Below are positions 12,913-23,969 of a stretch of DNA of 64,000 nt, piece by piece (the stretch's first letter is position 1; each line of letters starts with the position of its first letter). This DNA comes from Chrysophaeum taylorii (taxonomy: Eukaryota > Sar > Pelagophyceae > Pelagomonadales > Pelagomonadaceae), in contig JAQMWT010000033.1 in the NCBI GenBank assembly GCA_029834535.1, forward strand, positions 1-64,000, written 5' to 3'. The notes under the pieces were generated by a model. It saw nothing but the letters and a program-made list of their open reading frames with translations, was not told the origin of the DNA and searched no databases. The translations under genes and the position numbers were made by a program.

Positions 12913-12975
12913 TCTTTAAATGTCGACTGCTAAGAGGGGGGGGGGGGTGGGGAGCATGAAGGATGTGGGGACTTG
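12913..12975 (+). repeat. 63-bp spacer, short dispersed repeat
   Basis: Sits between Helitron copies 2 and 3. It begins TCTTTAAATGTCGACTGC, runs through a G-rich tract and GAGCATGAAGGATGTGG, and ends ACTTG. It therefore has the same TC start and CTTG end as the Helitrons. Related copies lie near 14090, 19222, 23170, 24004, 26559 and 61283. Confidence 0.6.
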
Positions 12976-14062
12976 TCTTTCCTAACTACTAATCGACAGA
13001 TCCTTTCCTTACTACTAATCGACAGATGTTTGTCTGTTTGTTTGTCTGTTTGTCCCCCGATTTAGGGTAAGGATCAGGTAGGCCCGCGAGCCAGGCATTG
13101 ATCCTCCAAGCCGTCTACGGCGACCTCGCAGACTATTTCCACGACCCGCGGCGGCTCTTTCAGCGCGCCATTCTCACGCCCCGTCGAAACGATGTTGTCG
13201 ATGCTGACAACGCGCGCATGACCGCGGCCTTTTTTTCCCGGAGACGAGGCGTCGGAGTTCTTTTCGGCCGACTAGGTTGGGTCGGAAGACGACGCCTCGC
13301 TCTTTACAGTCGAGTTTTCAACTCCCTGACAACCAACGGCATGCTGACTTTGATCGCGAGCTTAAAGTCTTCGCAACCTCGACCCGTCGCACGGCCACTG
13401 CAACGGTACCAGATACATGATCGATCGTGTCGTTGTCACCGAGGCTCCTCCAACCTGTATCCCTTAAGGCCCGCCGACGCCAAACGATCAACAAGAGCCA
13501 GGCCCACAAGGGCCAGGGCCAGACGCCCCGCGAGGTCGGCGTCCTCTTGCCCAAGCCCGTCTTCTGCCACGTCCAGCTCTACGTGGCTCCCTGTCGATCG
13601 GCAACCCCGAGGATATATCTTCTGGGTCGACGACTCCACCCTACCCCACACGTGCTGCGCAATACCGATAAGCCCCCTCCCGGTGTCTACACGCGCACTA
13701 TAGGTGAACTTACTGGGACCAGGTGAACTTACTGGGGTTTGAGATTGGGACTAGGTGAATATAGTGACCAGGTGAACTTACTGGGACCAGGTGAACTTAC
13801 TGGGTTTTTTTAGAGTAAACTCAAAGGTTAGCGGCGTGTGCGGATCAAAGCAGCTTCGATTGGCGGAGGCGAGAGCGACGAGCTCGAGCGTGGTGTGAGC
13901 CCGAGTGGGTTTACGCCGAACTTACTGGGGTTAGAGATTTGGACTAGGTGAACTTACTGACCAGGTGAACTTATTCAAAAAATTTTCAAGAAACTTACTG
14001 GGACCAGGTGAACTTACTGGGGTTAGAGATTGGGACTAGGTGAACTTACTGGCCTGCACTTG
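12976..14062 (+). mobile_element. Non-autonomous Helitron, copy 3 of array
   Basis: Its 5' end carries a doubled ACTACTAATCGACAGA (about 12985 and 13012), as if one 5' terminus was added to another. The helicase remnant and 3' GTGAACTTACTGG cluster are as in copy 2. It ends CTGCACTTG before a T. Confidence 0.72.
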
Positions 14063-15101
14063 TGTTTGTCTGTCTGTCTGTCTGTCTTTAAATGTCGACT
14101 GCTAAGAGGGGGGTGTGTCTGTCTGTCCCTCGATTTAGGGTAAGGATCAGGTAGGCGCGAGAGTAAGGATCAGGTAGGCGCGAGAGCCAGACAGTGATCC
14201 TCCAAGCCGTCTACGGCGACCTCGCAGACTATTTCCACGACCCGCGGCGGCTCTTTCAGCGCGCCATTCTCACGCCCCGTCGAAACGATGTTGTCGATGC
14301 TGACAACGCGCGCATGACCGCGGCCTTTTTTTCCCGGAGACGAGGCGTCGGAGTTCTTTTCGGCTGACTAGGCTGGGTCGGAAGACGACGCCTCGCTCTT
14401 TACAGTAGAGTTTTCAACTCCCTGACAACCAACGGCATGCTGACTTTGATCGCGAGCTTAAAGTCTTCGCAACCTCGACCCGTCGCACGGCCACTGCAAC
14501 GGTACCAGATACATGATCGATCGTGTCGTTGTCACCGAGGCTCCTCCAACCTGTATCCCTTAAGGCCCGCCTACGCCAAACGATCAACAAGAGCCAGGGC
14601 CAGACGCCCCGCGAGGTCGGCATCCTTTTGCCCAAACCCGTCTTCTGCCACGTCCAGCTCTACGTGGCTCTCTGTCGATCGGCAACCCCGAGGATATCCT
14701 CTTCTGAGTCGACGACTCCACCCTACCCCACACGTGCTGCGCAATACCGATAAGCCCCCTCCCGGCGTCTACACGCGCACGGTAGGTGAACTTACTGGGA
14801 CCAGGTGAACTTACTGGGGTTTGAGATTGGGACTAGGTGAACTGAGTGACCAGGTGAAACTGGGACCAGGTGAACATACTGGGGTTTTTAGAGTAAAGGG
14901 TTTTTAGAGTAAACTCAAAGGTTGGCGGCGCGTGCGGATCAAAGCAGCTTAGATTGGCGGAGGCGAGAGCGACGAGCTCAAAGGATTGGTGTGAGCTGGG
15001 TGAACTTACTGACCAGGTGAACTTATACGAAACTTACTGGGACAAGGTGAACTTACTGGGGTTAGAGATTGGGACTAGGTGAACTTACTGGCCTGCACTT
15101 G
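14063..15101 (+). mobile_element. Non-autonomous Helitron, copy 4 of array, 5' end truncated
   Basis: It lacks the TCCTAACTACTAATCGACAG end and starts in the TGTC run. A TCTTTAAATGTCGACTGC short repeat is embedded at about 14090-14113. The helicase remnant and 3' cluster are intact in layout. It ends CTGCACTTG at 15101, and the Copia LTR resumes with T at 15102. Confidence 0.72.
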
Positions 15102-15134
15102 TCGCTAGTCTAACGCCTCATACCATTCGTAACA
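15102..15134 (+). repeat. Copia copy 2, 5' LTR, second part
   Basis: Last 33 bp of the LTR (TCGCTAGTC…GTAACA), identical to 18770-18802. Together with the first part it gives 96 bp, the same length as the 3' LTR. Confidence 0.9.
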
Positions 15135-18100
15135 TGGTAAGCAGGTGATCGTCGACGACGACCTGAGCTTGACTTCACGGACAACGGCGACTTCTTCTCG
15201 GCTTCGGTTCATTGCTACGTGTTCGGTTCGTTATCGTTTATCATGTCCTCGATCGAAATTAAGGATAGCAAGCTTTCGCAAAAACTCGATGCTTTCAGCG
15301 GTGAGCGACATCTTTTTCACCAATGGACCCGGCGCCTGGAAAACATGATCATTTCCACCGGTGATCACATTATCTCGACCAACGATCCTTGGACAAGCAT
15401 CTCGCTGCTCTGCAGAAGCATCTCGCTGCTCAGAAGAAGAATTTCGCGTTAAGCAACAACGTTGATATCCATGAAAACCGCGACATGAACTTCACGCGAC
15501 TTTACAAGCGCATTACCGATGTCTACATGGGCCGTGGATCGCGTAGCGAACTTCCTCAACAAGTTCATCATCGGAGTATACAAGTTGCTTGGCATTGTAC
15601 CTATCACCGGCGTTCAAGTTGCTCGGCACTGTACCAATCACCGGAGTTCAAGTTGCTCGACATTCTACCTGATCTGACGCACCCTCGAGTGTGTCCTCGC
15701 ATTTGACTACGTGCATCGTGCTTCAAACTGGCTTTGTTTTATCGTCTCGCGTTTCGTACCGATGAATGTGGTTCTACCCTTGAGAAGTTCAACAACAACC
15801 AATTTCGATGGCATGCACAACCACTTCCGCCGCGCTATCCGCCGCGTCGCCAGCCACGACTTCAGACTCTTCCAACTGACCTACCCTAGACGCCCCCCTT
15901 TCCCAACAACCTGGCTCTACTCGATTCCGACGCACTACCCGATGTCTTTTTGGCGGCTGCAAGGATCACTTTAAGGGGGACTACCGCAAGTTTCAAAGTT
16001 CCTAGCTATTCCACGACAACGCCCTACCCACCATCGCCGTTCTTCTCAACAGCGCAGCACTTTCAAGATAATTCCAAGTCAGCGTGTGTACCGCCGAATG
16101 TCTGATGCAAGCACATCAACAACCCCATCCCACGGAAGCCCCTCGTTTTTGTTTTTAGCTCCCATTGCACAGGCGCCTCGTTCTGTATTTTCCGCTATTC
16201 GTTGTTCAACCCCTCGTTCTGTATTTTCCGCTATTCGTTGCTCAACCCCTCGTTCTGTATTTTCCCCTCGTCGTTGCTCCCCTCCTCGTTCTGTATTTCG
16301 CCTATTCGTTCATCCACTCCCCGTTGTGCATTTTCAGCTATTCGTTGATCCACTCTCCGTTGTGCATTTTCACCTATTCGTTGATCCACTCCTCGTTGTG
16401 CTTGTCGGTTTTTTGGTAAAACCAGCGAATCACGTTCCATCGCGCATTTCACCTGCCACAACTAAGCTGTGCCTGTCAATTTTTCGCGTGCGCAGTTTTC
16501 GTGCTTCCTATGTGCTTGGATTGCTCATCTTCGGGATCCTGGACAGACGCTTCTTTGCTGTGTGATTTGTGGTTCTCCTTCGCGCACTCTCGCCTTTTCG
16601 CCGCTTTTCTGACCTTTACAATCCGGTTTTGCTATCGCAGTGAACTCCGTGCTCAGCACCCGCGACGCTATCTGCAATGTTCTTACGTCTGCGACGCTAT
16701 CTGCAACGTTCTTACGTGCCACAACTGTTTTGCCACTATCGCCACCTTCTACCGCAGTCTATTCGAGTATGACGAGCAAAGCTCGCCGCTTGCTCCTCTA
16801 ACGTTGGCCCATATGGCAACTTCGTTCTTGCGAATGCGCAAACGGGCCACTTCCTTATCTGCCACAGCAGGCTGGCATCCAGCAGCCTGGTCTACCCGTG
16901 ACGCGGTCGTGCCCATGGCAGCTTGCTCGCACCACAACAAGCAAACACCCAACGTTCGCATCAGCCCTGTTTACGCCTGTTTTGCTTCAGTCGCCTCCGA
17001 CCATCGTCATAACCTGGTCACCATACAACATATCTGCCCACAGGCACCGTTCTCATCAGACGTCTGGTACACCGCCATCATATGTACCAGCTTGTGCTTC
17101 CGCTATCTTTGCCCCGCTGCGATCCTCAGTGGCAACAATCGTCTAACGCACGTCATCCCAGGCACTTTTGTCGCTATTGTTCTTCAGACCTCGATTGCTG
17201 ACAGTTTCACTTACCCGATTTCCTGCAATGTCAACCACCGAAGGAACTTCAACGTTGTTCTGACTTTCTCGAATCACGCTTCCAAGCTCTCGTCTATTGT
17301 TGCCCCATTGTCACCAGAGTCACCTGTTCCTGCTGTTGCCCCCTTGTCCGCTGTTGCCCCCTTGCCCCTTGTTTGATGAGAATGCGCCGGTTTCACTGGG
17401 ACTGATCACCCCATCACGTGAACCGACCATTCTACGAGCTCGACAGAAAACAACTGAAAGTGCAAAAGAGAGAAAACAACAGAAAGTGCAAAACAAAGTC
17501 GCGCCAAACGGGGCCGACCGCGCAAAGTTGACCAACGCGCGTTACAACAACCAACAAACTTTTTTTTTACGGGCCATGTTTCATCCTGTCACAATGTTGA
17601 TACGGGCCATTCTGATGTTGATACGGGCCATTCTGATGTCGATACGGGCCATTCTGTTTCCTCCTGTCGTGATGTTGATTCTGTTTCCTCTGTCGCTTCT
17701 GTTTCCCCCTGTAACTCTTTGTATGTCTTTTCTGTTAGCTTTCGTTTGTTAGTTCATTATGTCTTCCTTCCCCTTTGTTTAGCTAACACCCTTGTTGATC
17801 CTCATGCACACGTTTATTACTCTGCTTCCGAAGAAATGTCCCAGTATTCAGACCTTGACGAAACTACTATCACTTCCACCCATTTACGTGAAGCTTTAGC
17901 TCCGACCAATCCTGAGCGTCCTGGCTGGTTGCAAGCCATCGCTAAAGAATACAGCTCTCATATTTGTACCCTCAAGTGGATCCTCCGCAAGAAGTATGAC
18001 TCTGGCCGCTTCAAATCGGACAAGGCTCGCCTTGTCGTCCGCGGTTACACCCAGGTTCACGGCATTGATTATCATGACACCTACTCACCGGTTGCCAACA

Positions 18101-18706
18101 TCGTCACGATCCGTTTCTTTCTAACCTTTGTCGCTGTTCATGACTGGGATTTGCACAAGTTGGATGTGATCGCCTACTGCTCCCGCTCGCAATACTTACT
18201 TGCTCGCTCTTCTTTTGAAGCTGAATTGCTTGCTCTTTACGCTGCTACTGCTGAGCTCTCTTGGCTTCTCAAACTTTTTGATGACTTTGATCTCCCTCGT
18301 CACACGGTCCCAATGTATGTTGATAATAGCACCACCGTCACCCAAGTTCGTCTCCAATGTCTCACACGGCGCACCCGCCATATTGACATTCGCTTTTACA
18401 GTACCGCCGAATATCATCGCAACCACATCATTGATCTCAAACACATACCCCGCCTTCACAATCTTAGCGACATTTTCACCCGCAGTACGGAAGCTCCTTC
18501 CTTCCTCCGGCTTCGCGCCCTCACTTCGTGATCTTCGCTCTGATCTCTGTTGTCTCTTTCTGCCACAATGCCTTTCCTGACGTCTTCCTTCAAGCTTCTC
18601 CTCTGTGAGCGTCTCACTTACCCCTTTTTCCTTTTCTTTCTTTTTCCACCACCTGTGTGAGGACCTCACTTACCCCTTTTTCCTTTTCCTTCTTTTCCAG
18701 CACCTG

Positions 18707-18802
18707 TGTGAGGAAGCTATGACACTTACCCCTGCACCACGTATCCAGTATCCTTACGTCTTTCTCTTATCGCTAGTCTAACGCCTCATACCATTCGTAA
18801 CA
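18707..18802 (+). repeat. Copia copy 2, 3' LTR
   Basis: Uninterrupted 96-bp LTR, TGTGAGG…GTAACA, followed by the target duplication TTCCT. Confidence 0.9.
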
Positions 18803-18806
18803 TTCC

Positions 18807-19236
18807 TCCTTACTACTAATCGACAGATGTTTGTCTGTCTGTCTGTCTCTCTGTTTGTCTCTCTGTTTGTTTGTTTGTCCCTCGATTTAGGGTAAGGATC
18901 AGGTAGGCGCGAGAGTAAGGGTCAGGTAGGTGCGAGAGCCAGACAGTGATCCTCCAAGCCGTCTACGGCGACCTCGCAGACTATTTCCACGACCCGCGGC
19001 GGCTCTTTTAGCCAGCGCGCCATTCTCACGCCCCGTCGAAACGATGTTGTCGATGCTGACAACGCCGCGCGCATGACCGCGGCCTTTTTTTTCCCGGAGC
19101 GTGCGGATCAAAGCAGCTTAGATTGGCGGAGGCGAGAGCTACGAGCTCAAAGGAGTTGGTGTGAGTTAGGTGAACTTACTGACCAGGTGAACTTATACGA
19201 AACTTACTGGGACCAGACCTGTCTTTAATACATAAA
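18807..19236 (+). mobile_element. Helitron copy 5, internally deleted
   Basis: It starts TCCTTACTACTAATCG, overlapping the last base of the Copia target duplication. The 5' half of the helicase remnant is present. It then jumps from the TTTTCCCGGAG region straight to the CGTGCGGATCAAAG module, losing the TINKSQG block. The usual CTGCACTTG end is missing, and the copy fades into CCTGTCTTTAATA. Before the Copia insertion its 5' end lay about 45 bp from the NTPase start codon. Confidence 0.68.
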
Positions 19237-20185
19237 CAAGTGCAGGCCAGTAAGTTCACCTACTCCCAATCTCTAACCCCAGTAAGTTCACCTTGTCCCA
19301 GTAAGTTCACCTGGTCAGTTAGTTCACCTAGTCCAAATCTCTAAAAACCCCTGTAAGTTCACTTGGTCTCAGTAAGTTCACCTGGTCACTCAGCTCACCT
19401 AGTCCCAATCTCCAACCCCAGTAAGTTCACCTGGTCCCAGTAAGTTCACCTACAGTGCGCGTGTAGACGCCGGGGGGGGGCTTATCGGTCGATATTGCGC
19501 AGCACGTGTGGGGTAGGGTGGAGTCGTCGACTCAGAAGACGATATCCTCGGGGTTGCCGATCGACAGAGAGCCACGTAGAGCTGGACGTGGCAGAAGACG
19601 GGCTTGGGCAAGAGGACGCCGACCTCGCGGGGCGTCTGCCTCTGGCTCTTGTTGATCGTTTGGCGTCGGTGGGGCTTGAGGGATACAGGTTGGAGGAGCC
19701 TCGGTGACAACGACACTATCACACTATCGATCATGTATCTGGTACCGTTGCAGTGGCCGTGCGACGGGTCGAGGTTGCGAAGACTTTAAGCTCGCGATCA
19801 AAGTCAGCATGCCGTTGGTTGTCAGGGAGTTCCCGAAAACTCGACTGTAAAGAGCGAGGCGTCGGCTTCCGACCCAACCTAGTCGGCCGAAAAAAAGAAC
19901 TCCGACGCCTCGTCTCCGGGAAAAAAAGGCCGCGGTCATGCGCGCGGCGTTGTCAGCATCGACAACATCGTTTCGACGGGGCGTGAGAATGGCGCGCTGG
20001 CTAAAAGAGCCGCCGCGGGTCGTGGAAATAGTCTGCGAGGTCGCCGTAGACGGCTTGGAGGATCACTGTCTGGCTCTCGCACCTACCTGATCCTTACTCT
20101 CGCGCCTACCTGATCCTTACCCTAAATCGAGGGACAAACAAACAAACAAACAGACAGACAAACATCTGTCGATTAGTAGTTAGGA
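19237..20185 (-). mobile_element. Helitron copy 6, inverted
   Basis: On the minus strand it reads from TCCTAACTACTAATCG (ending at 20185) to CTGCACTTG (at 19237). It is the complete-length form, with both helicase blocks and the 3' GTGAACTTACTGG cluster. Its 5' end is two bases upstream of the start codon of repeat-RAP gene 1 (20188). With copy 5 it makes an inverted pair between the NTPase gene and gene 1. Confidence 0.75.
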
Positions 20186-20187
20186 CG

Positions 20188-22845
20188 ATGAATGGAAAAA
20201 AACAGAGACGCGAGGCGCGTCCGCGACAGTTGGCCGAGTCGCGGCGGAGCGATGATGGTCGGCGGCCGCCAGACTCAACTCGTTGGCGGCCGTCAACCGA
20301 GGAGCGCCGGTGTAGAGAGGACGAAGGACGAAGCCCGAATCTTTTGCGAGAGGCACCGCGGCGGCAACAAGTGCAGTGGGGGAGGGAGATGACCGACCGC
20401 GGTGCGACTCCCGAGACTATTCTGTCGCTGTTCGCGGTTCGCGGGGATGTTTTTAGCGCGCGGAACTTGGCGACCGCCGCGCACCGGTTTGCCAAGTCTG
20501 GAGGCGGCCGACGAAACTCGAAATACGATCGTCGCGCGATGGCCCTCGCGGACGCGTGTCGGCGCAAGATTAAGGAGTTCGATGCGCAGAACCTCGCGAA
20601 TACCGCGTGGGCCTTCGCCAAGGCGGGCGTCGAGGCGCCTCGTCTTTTCGAAGCGATCTCCGAGGCGGTGGCGGAGAGGGTAGTCGAGTTCAACCCGCAG
20701 GAGCTCGCGAACACGTCGTGGGCCTTTGCGAAAGCGGGCATCGAGGCACCTCGGCTGTTTGCGGTTATCGCCGGCGCGGCCTCGTCGCGGCTGGGCGAGT
20801 TCAACCCGCAAAACCTCTCGAACGCGGCGTGGGCCTTCGCGAAAGCGGGAATCGATTCGCCTCGGCTCTTCGCGGCGATCGCCGACGCGGCAATTTCCAG
20901 GAGGCTGAAAGAGTTCAATCCGCAGGACCTCGCGAATACCGCGTGGGCCTTTGCGACGGCGGGCGTCGAGGCGCCTCGGCTCTTCAAAGCGATCGCGGAG
21001 GCGGCTCCTTCGAGGCTGGGCGAGTTCAAGCCGCAGGAGCTCGCCAATACCGCGTGGGCCTTCGCGACGAACGCGGCCGCGGGGGGCGTCGAGGCACAGC
21101 AGCAGCAGCAGCAGCAGCAGCTCTTCGCGGCGATCGCGGAGGCGGCTCCTTCGAGGCTGGGTGAGTTCAATCCGCAGAACCTCGCCAACACGGTTTGGGC
21201 TTTCGCGACGGCGGGCGTCGAGGCACCTCAACTCTTCGAAGCGATCGCGGGCGCGGCTTCGTCGCGGATAGGCGAGTTCAATCCGCAGGAGTTTTCGAAC
21301 ACGGCGTGGGCTTTCGCGACGGCGGGTTTCGAGGCCCCTCGGCTCTTCGCGAACATCGCCCGCGCGGCTCCGTCGCGGCTTGGCGAATTCAACCCGCAGG
21401 CGATCGCCAACACGGCGTGGGCCTTCGCGAAAGCGGGCGTCGAGGCGCCTCGGCTGTTCGCGGTTATCGCCGGCGCGGCCTCGTCGCGGCTGGGCGAGTT
21501 CAACCCGCAGGCCCTCGCCAACACGGCGTGGGCCTTCGCGACGAAGGGCATCGAGGCGCCCGAGCTCTTCGCGGCGATCGCCGGTACGGCTCCTTCGAGG
21601 CTCGACGAATTCAGTCCGCAGAACCTCGCCAACACGGCGTGGGCTTTCGCGACGGCGCGCGTCGAGGCACCTCAACTCTTCAACGCGATCGCCGGCGTGG
21701 CCACTTCGAGGATAGGCGAGTTCAATCAGCAGGCTCTCACGAACACGGCGTGGGCCTTCGCGACGGCGCGCGTCGACGCACCTCAGCTCTTCGAGGTAAT
21801 CGGGCGCGCGGCCGGGTCGCAGCTCGGCGAGTACCACCCGCAGGCCCTCGTCAACTTGGCGTGGGCCTTTGCGAAAGCGGGAATCGAGGCACCTCGGCTC
21901 TTCGCGGCGATCCAAGCCGCGGCTTGGTCGCAGCTCGGCGAATTCAACCCGCAGGACCTCGCCAACACGGCGTGGGCCTTCGCGAAAGCGGGCGTCGATA
22001 CACCTCGGCTCTTCGAAGCGATCGCCGGCGCGGCCGCGAGGCGACTCGACGAATTCAGTCCGCAGAACCTCGCCAACACGGCGTGGGCCTTCTCCACGGC
22101 GGGCATCGAGGCACCCGAGCTCTTCGACGCGATCGCCATCGCTGCTCTTTCGGCGCTGGGCAAGTTCAATCCGCAGGACCTCGCGAACACGGCGTGGGCG
22201 TTCGCGACCGCGGGCAACGCGGCACCTGAGTTCTTCTCGGCAATCGCCGGCTTGGCTTCGTCGCGGCTAAGCGACTACAATCCTCAGGACCTCTCCAACA
22301 CGGCGTGGGCGTTTGCCAGCATAGACTGGAAACGCGACCCCGACTTTTTTGTCGACCTCGTCCATTCGGCTCTCGCCGACGTCGACGTCCTCGACGATCG
22401 CCACTTGTCGCAGCTTCACCTCGCTTCCTTGCATTTTCGTATCGAATGGCCCGACCGCTGGGACTCCCAGCTGTCAGAGCACCAGCAGATGCTCCTGGCG
22501 GCGTATCGACGCCAGAATTTGACTCCGTCCCATCTTCAACGCGACGTCGCGATCGCTTTAGACCGAGTTGGCTGGACGCCGCACGTCTTCGAGCACGTGA
22601 CGAAAGAGGGATTGTCGCTCGACATGGCTCGGCTCGACGCCATGCGCGCGGTCGAAGTTGACGGACCGTACCACTACTTCAAAGGTACGAGGGTTGAGAA
22701 CGGCGCTACGCGCTTCAAATCCAGACTCCTAAAGCGCCTCGGCTGGGATGTGACCCGCGTTCCTTTTTTCGACTGGGACGCTCTCGTCTCCGAGCGAGAC
22801 CAGGACTCTTACCTCCGAGCCAGACTGCAAATCCTCGCACCCTAA
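20188..22845 (+). CDS. Repeat-RAP protein 1 (15-16 heptatricopeptide-like repeats plus RAP domain)
   Basis: A single uninterrupted ORF of 885 residues. Residues 1-65 are Arg-rich and low-complexity. From about residue 131 to 711 there are 15 full repeats and one partial. Each is 37 residues: FNPQxLANTAWAFA, then GxEAPxLFAAIAG, then SRLGE. This length fits heptatricopeptide/OPR-like helical repeats that bind organelle RNA in apicomplexans and algae. Residues about 795-870 form a RAP domain (VEVDGPYHY, then RFKSRLLKRLGWDV, then VPFFDWDAL). Repeat 5 carries a poly-Gln expansion and a short Ala/Gly insertion. The start is supported by a similar MxGK opening in gene 2. No clear targeting peptide is seen, though the Arg-rich N-terminus could be one. 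Likely role: organelle RNA processing or stability (family inference). Confidence 0.9.
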   Translation: MNGKKQRREARPRQLAESRRSDDGRRPPDSTRWRPSTEERRCREDEGRSPNLLREAPRRQQVQWGREMTDRGATPETILSLFAVRGDVFSARNLATAAHRFAKSGGGRRNSKYDRRAMALADACRRKIKEFDAQNLANTAWAFAKAGVEAPRLFEAISEAVAERVVEFNPQELANTSWAFAKAGIEAPRLFAVIAGAASSRLGEFNPQNLSNAAWAFAKAGIDSPRLFAAIADAAISRRLKEFNPQDLANTAWAFATAGVEAPRLFKAIAEAAPSRLGEFKPQELANTAWAFATNAAAGGVEAQQQQQQQQLFAAIAEAAPSRLGEFNPQNLANTVWAFATAGVEAPQLFEAIAGAASSRIGEFNPQEFSNTAWAFATAGFEAPRLFANIARAAPSRLGEFNPQAIANTAWAFAKAGVEAPRLFAVIAGAASSRLGEFNPQALANTAWAFATKGIEAPELFAAIAGTAPSRLDEFSPQNLANTAWAFATARVEAPQLFNAIAGVATSRIGEFNQQALTNTAWAFATARVDAPQLFEVIGRAAGSQLGEYHPQALVNLAWAFAKAGIEAPRLFAAIQAAAWSQLGEFNPQDLANTAWAFAKAGVDTPRLFEAIAGAAARRLDEFSPQNLANTAWAFSTAGIEAPELFDAIAIAALSALGKFNPQDLANTAWAFATAGNAAPEFFSAIAGLASSRLSDYNPQDLSNTAWAFASIDWKRDPDFFVDLVHSALADVDVLDDRHLSQLHLASLHFRIEWPDRWDSQLSEHQQMLLAAYRRQNLTPSHLQRDVAIALDRVGWTPHVFEHVTKEGLSLDMARLDAMRAVEVDGPYHYFKGTRVENGATRFKSRLLKRLGWDVTRVPFFDWDALVSERDQDSYLRARLQILAP

Positions 22846-23969
22846 CGCGCCGCCGCCCGATGACATGGCAGGTAGATAACCTTCCGTTTTGCTTCTTCGC
22901 GGCGGCGGATCTATACTTCGATCGCATCCACGGCACTTCGAGGGTGCTGGCACAGCTCTCCCGTCCTTGAGACTAGTCTTTTGCGGCGCGTGCAGAGAGC
23001 CGGATCTTCTTTTCTACCAACCCAACGGCGCGGAGCCTGTGATGATGGGCTCTGATCTCCTACTTTGAACAACCTGCCCCTTTGCGTGCTTACGTCCATC
23101 CTTGACTGCCCTCCCTCGCCTAGAAGATAACTAGCAAACCTTTTTTTTTTTAGTAACCCTCTTTCTCGCTCCCCACACACACCCCCCCCTCTTAGCAGTC
23201 GACATTTAAAGACAAACCCTCTTTCGCAGTCGCTGGTCTGCGCTCGCAATGTAGGAAGTGAATTGGCCCACCACCCACGTCGGGGATTAAAAAATGCCCT
23301 CGAGCTTTCGTATTTATTTAAACGCGTGCCCGGGAGGCAGGCAGGCAGGCAGGCTTTTAAACCTCTCTTTTCGGGCAATTCGAGTTACAATAAATAACCA
23401 GTCGCGAGAAAGAGTGTGTGTGTGTGATTGACTGACCTCGAGTGAGCGTGTGGTGGAGACGGTGTTCGTAATTCGAACCGTTCAAGCCGTATTAACGCTT
23501 CAGGATAAGAACTTCCTCCTTGGTGCGTCGTCGCTTTCGCTCGCGAAAGAGACGCGCGGCCGGATTGTGGTAGGACTGACTAACAAGAGTTAAGAGACAC
23601 ACGCGAGCCGGTCGTCTCCTATATATTCTGTTTTGGGAGAGCCTTTGGTTGTTGCGAGTTTGATGATTAGCCGCCTGGCCGTAAGAGTCTTTGTTCTCGC
23701 TCGCGCCCCACTCAAAAACGGGGAATAACGTACCAGCCGATGTTGCGGTCAAATAAATGATGGCCCGTCGACCTGGACCGCGCGCATCAGGCTGCGAGTG
23801 ACAATCCCGCTTCGGTCAGCCGACTCGGTCGCAACATCGCGCTGTGGTTGGGAGGGTGATTGGTCTCGGAACAACAAGCCATCTGTTGGTCAGGTGGTTC
23901 GACGCTGTGGTCGCCTCCCGAGGGGAAAAAAGCTGCGCGACATTATAAAACCCTCGTTTTTTGTTGAAG
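22846..23969. other. Intergenic, no gene seen
   Basis: Holds an inverted copy of the TCTTTAAATGTCGACTGC short repeat (about 23165-23213), a (GGCA)n run (about 23335-23354) and a GT run near 23416. Small minus-strand ORFs here show no recognisable domain. Confidence 0.5.

Larger units (their letters stand above)
10938..18802 (+). mobile_element. Copia-type LTR retrotransposon fossil (copy 2) with nested Helitrons
   Basis: Ends are defined by 96-bp LTRs (TG…CA) and a 5-bp target duplication TTCCT (10933-10937 and 18803-18807). The 5' LTR is in two parts, 10938-11000 and 15102-15134, separated by a 4.1-kb Helitron array. The 3' LTR is 18707-18802. The two LTRs differ at one visible position, so insertion was recent. 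A TGG-type primer-binding start follows the 5' LTR at 15135. A gag-like segment (about 15.24-15.47 kb) and a short RT plus RNase H remnant (about 17.85-18.53 kb, with VVRGYTQ and AVANIV-like Copia blocks) survive. Much of pol is absent. It is heavily broken with many breaks and was probably mobilised as a non-autonomous copy. Confidence 0.88.

Noticed and set aside
17297-17752. 151-residue ORF inside Copia copy 2
   Set aside because: Low-complexity repeats of short phrases (LIRAILM, PLLPPC) inside a decayed element; no independent gene evidence.
20106-22217. Long minus-strand ORFs over repeat-RAP gene 1
   Set aside because: They are antisense shadows created by the periodic GC-rich repeat; the RAP domain and repeats are on the plus strand.
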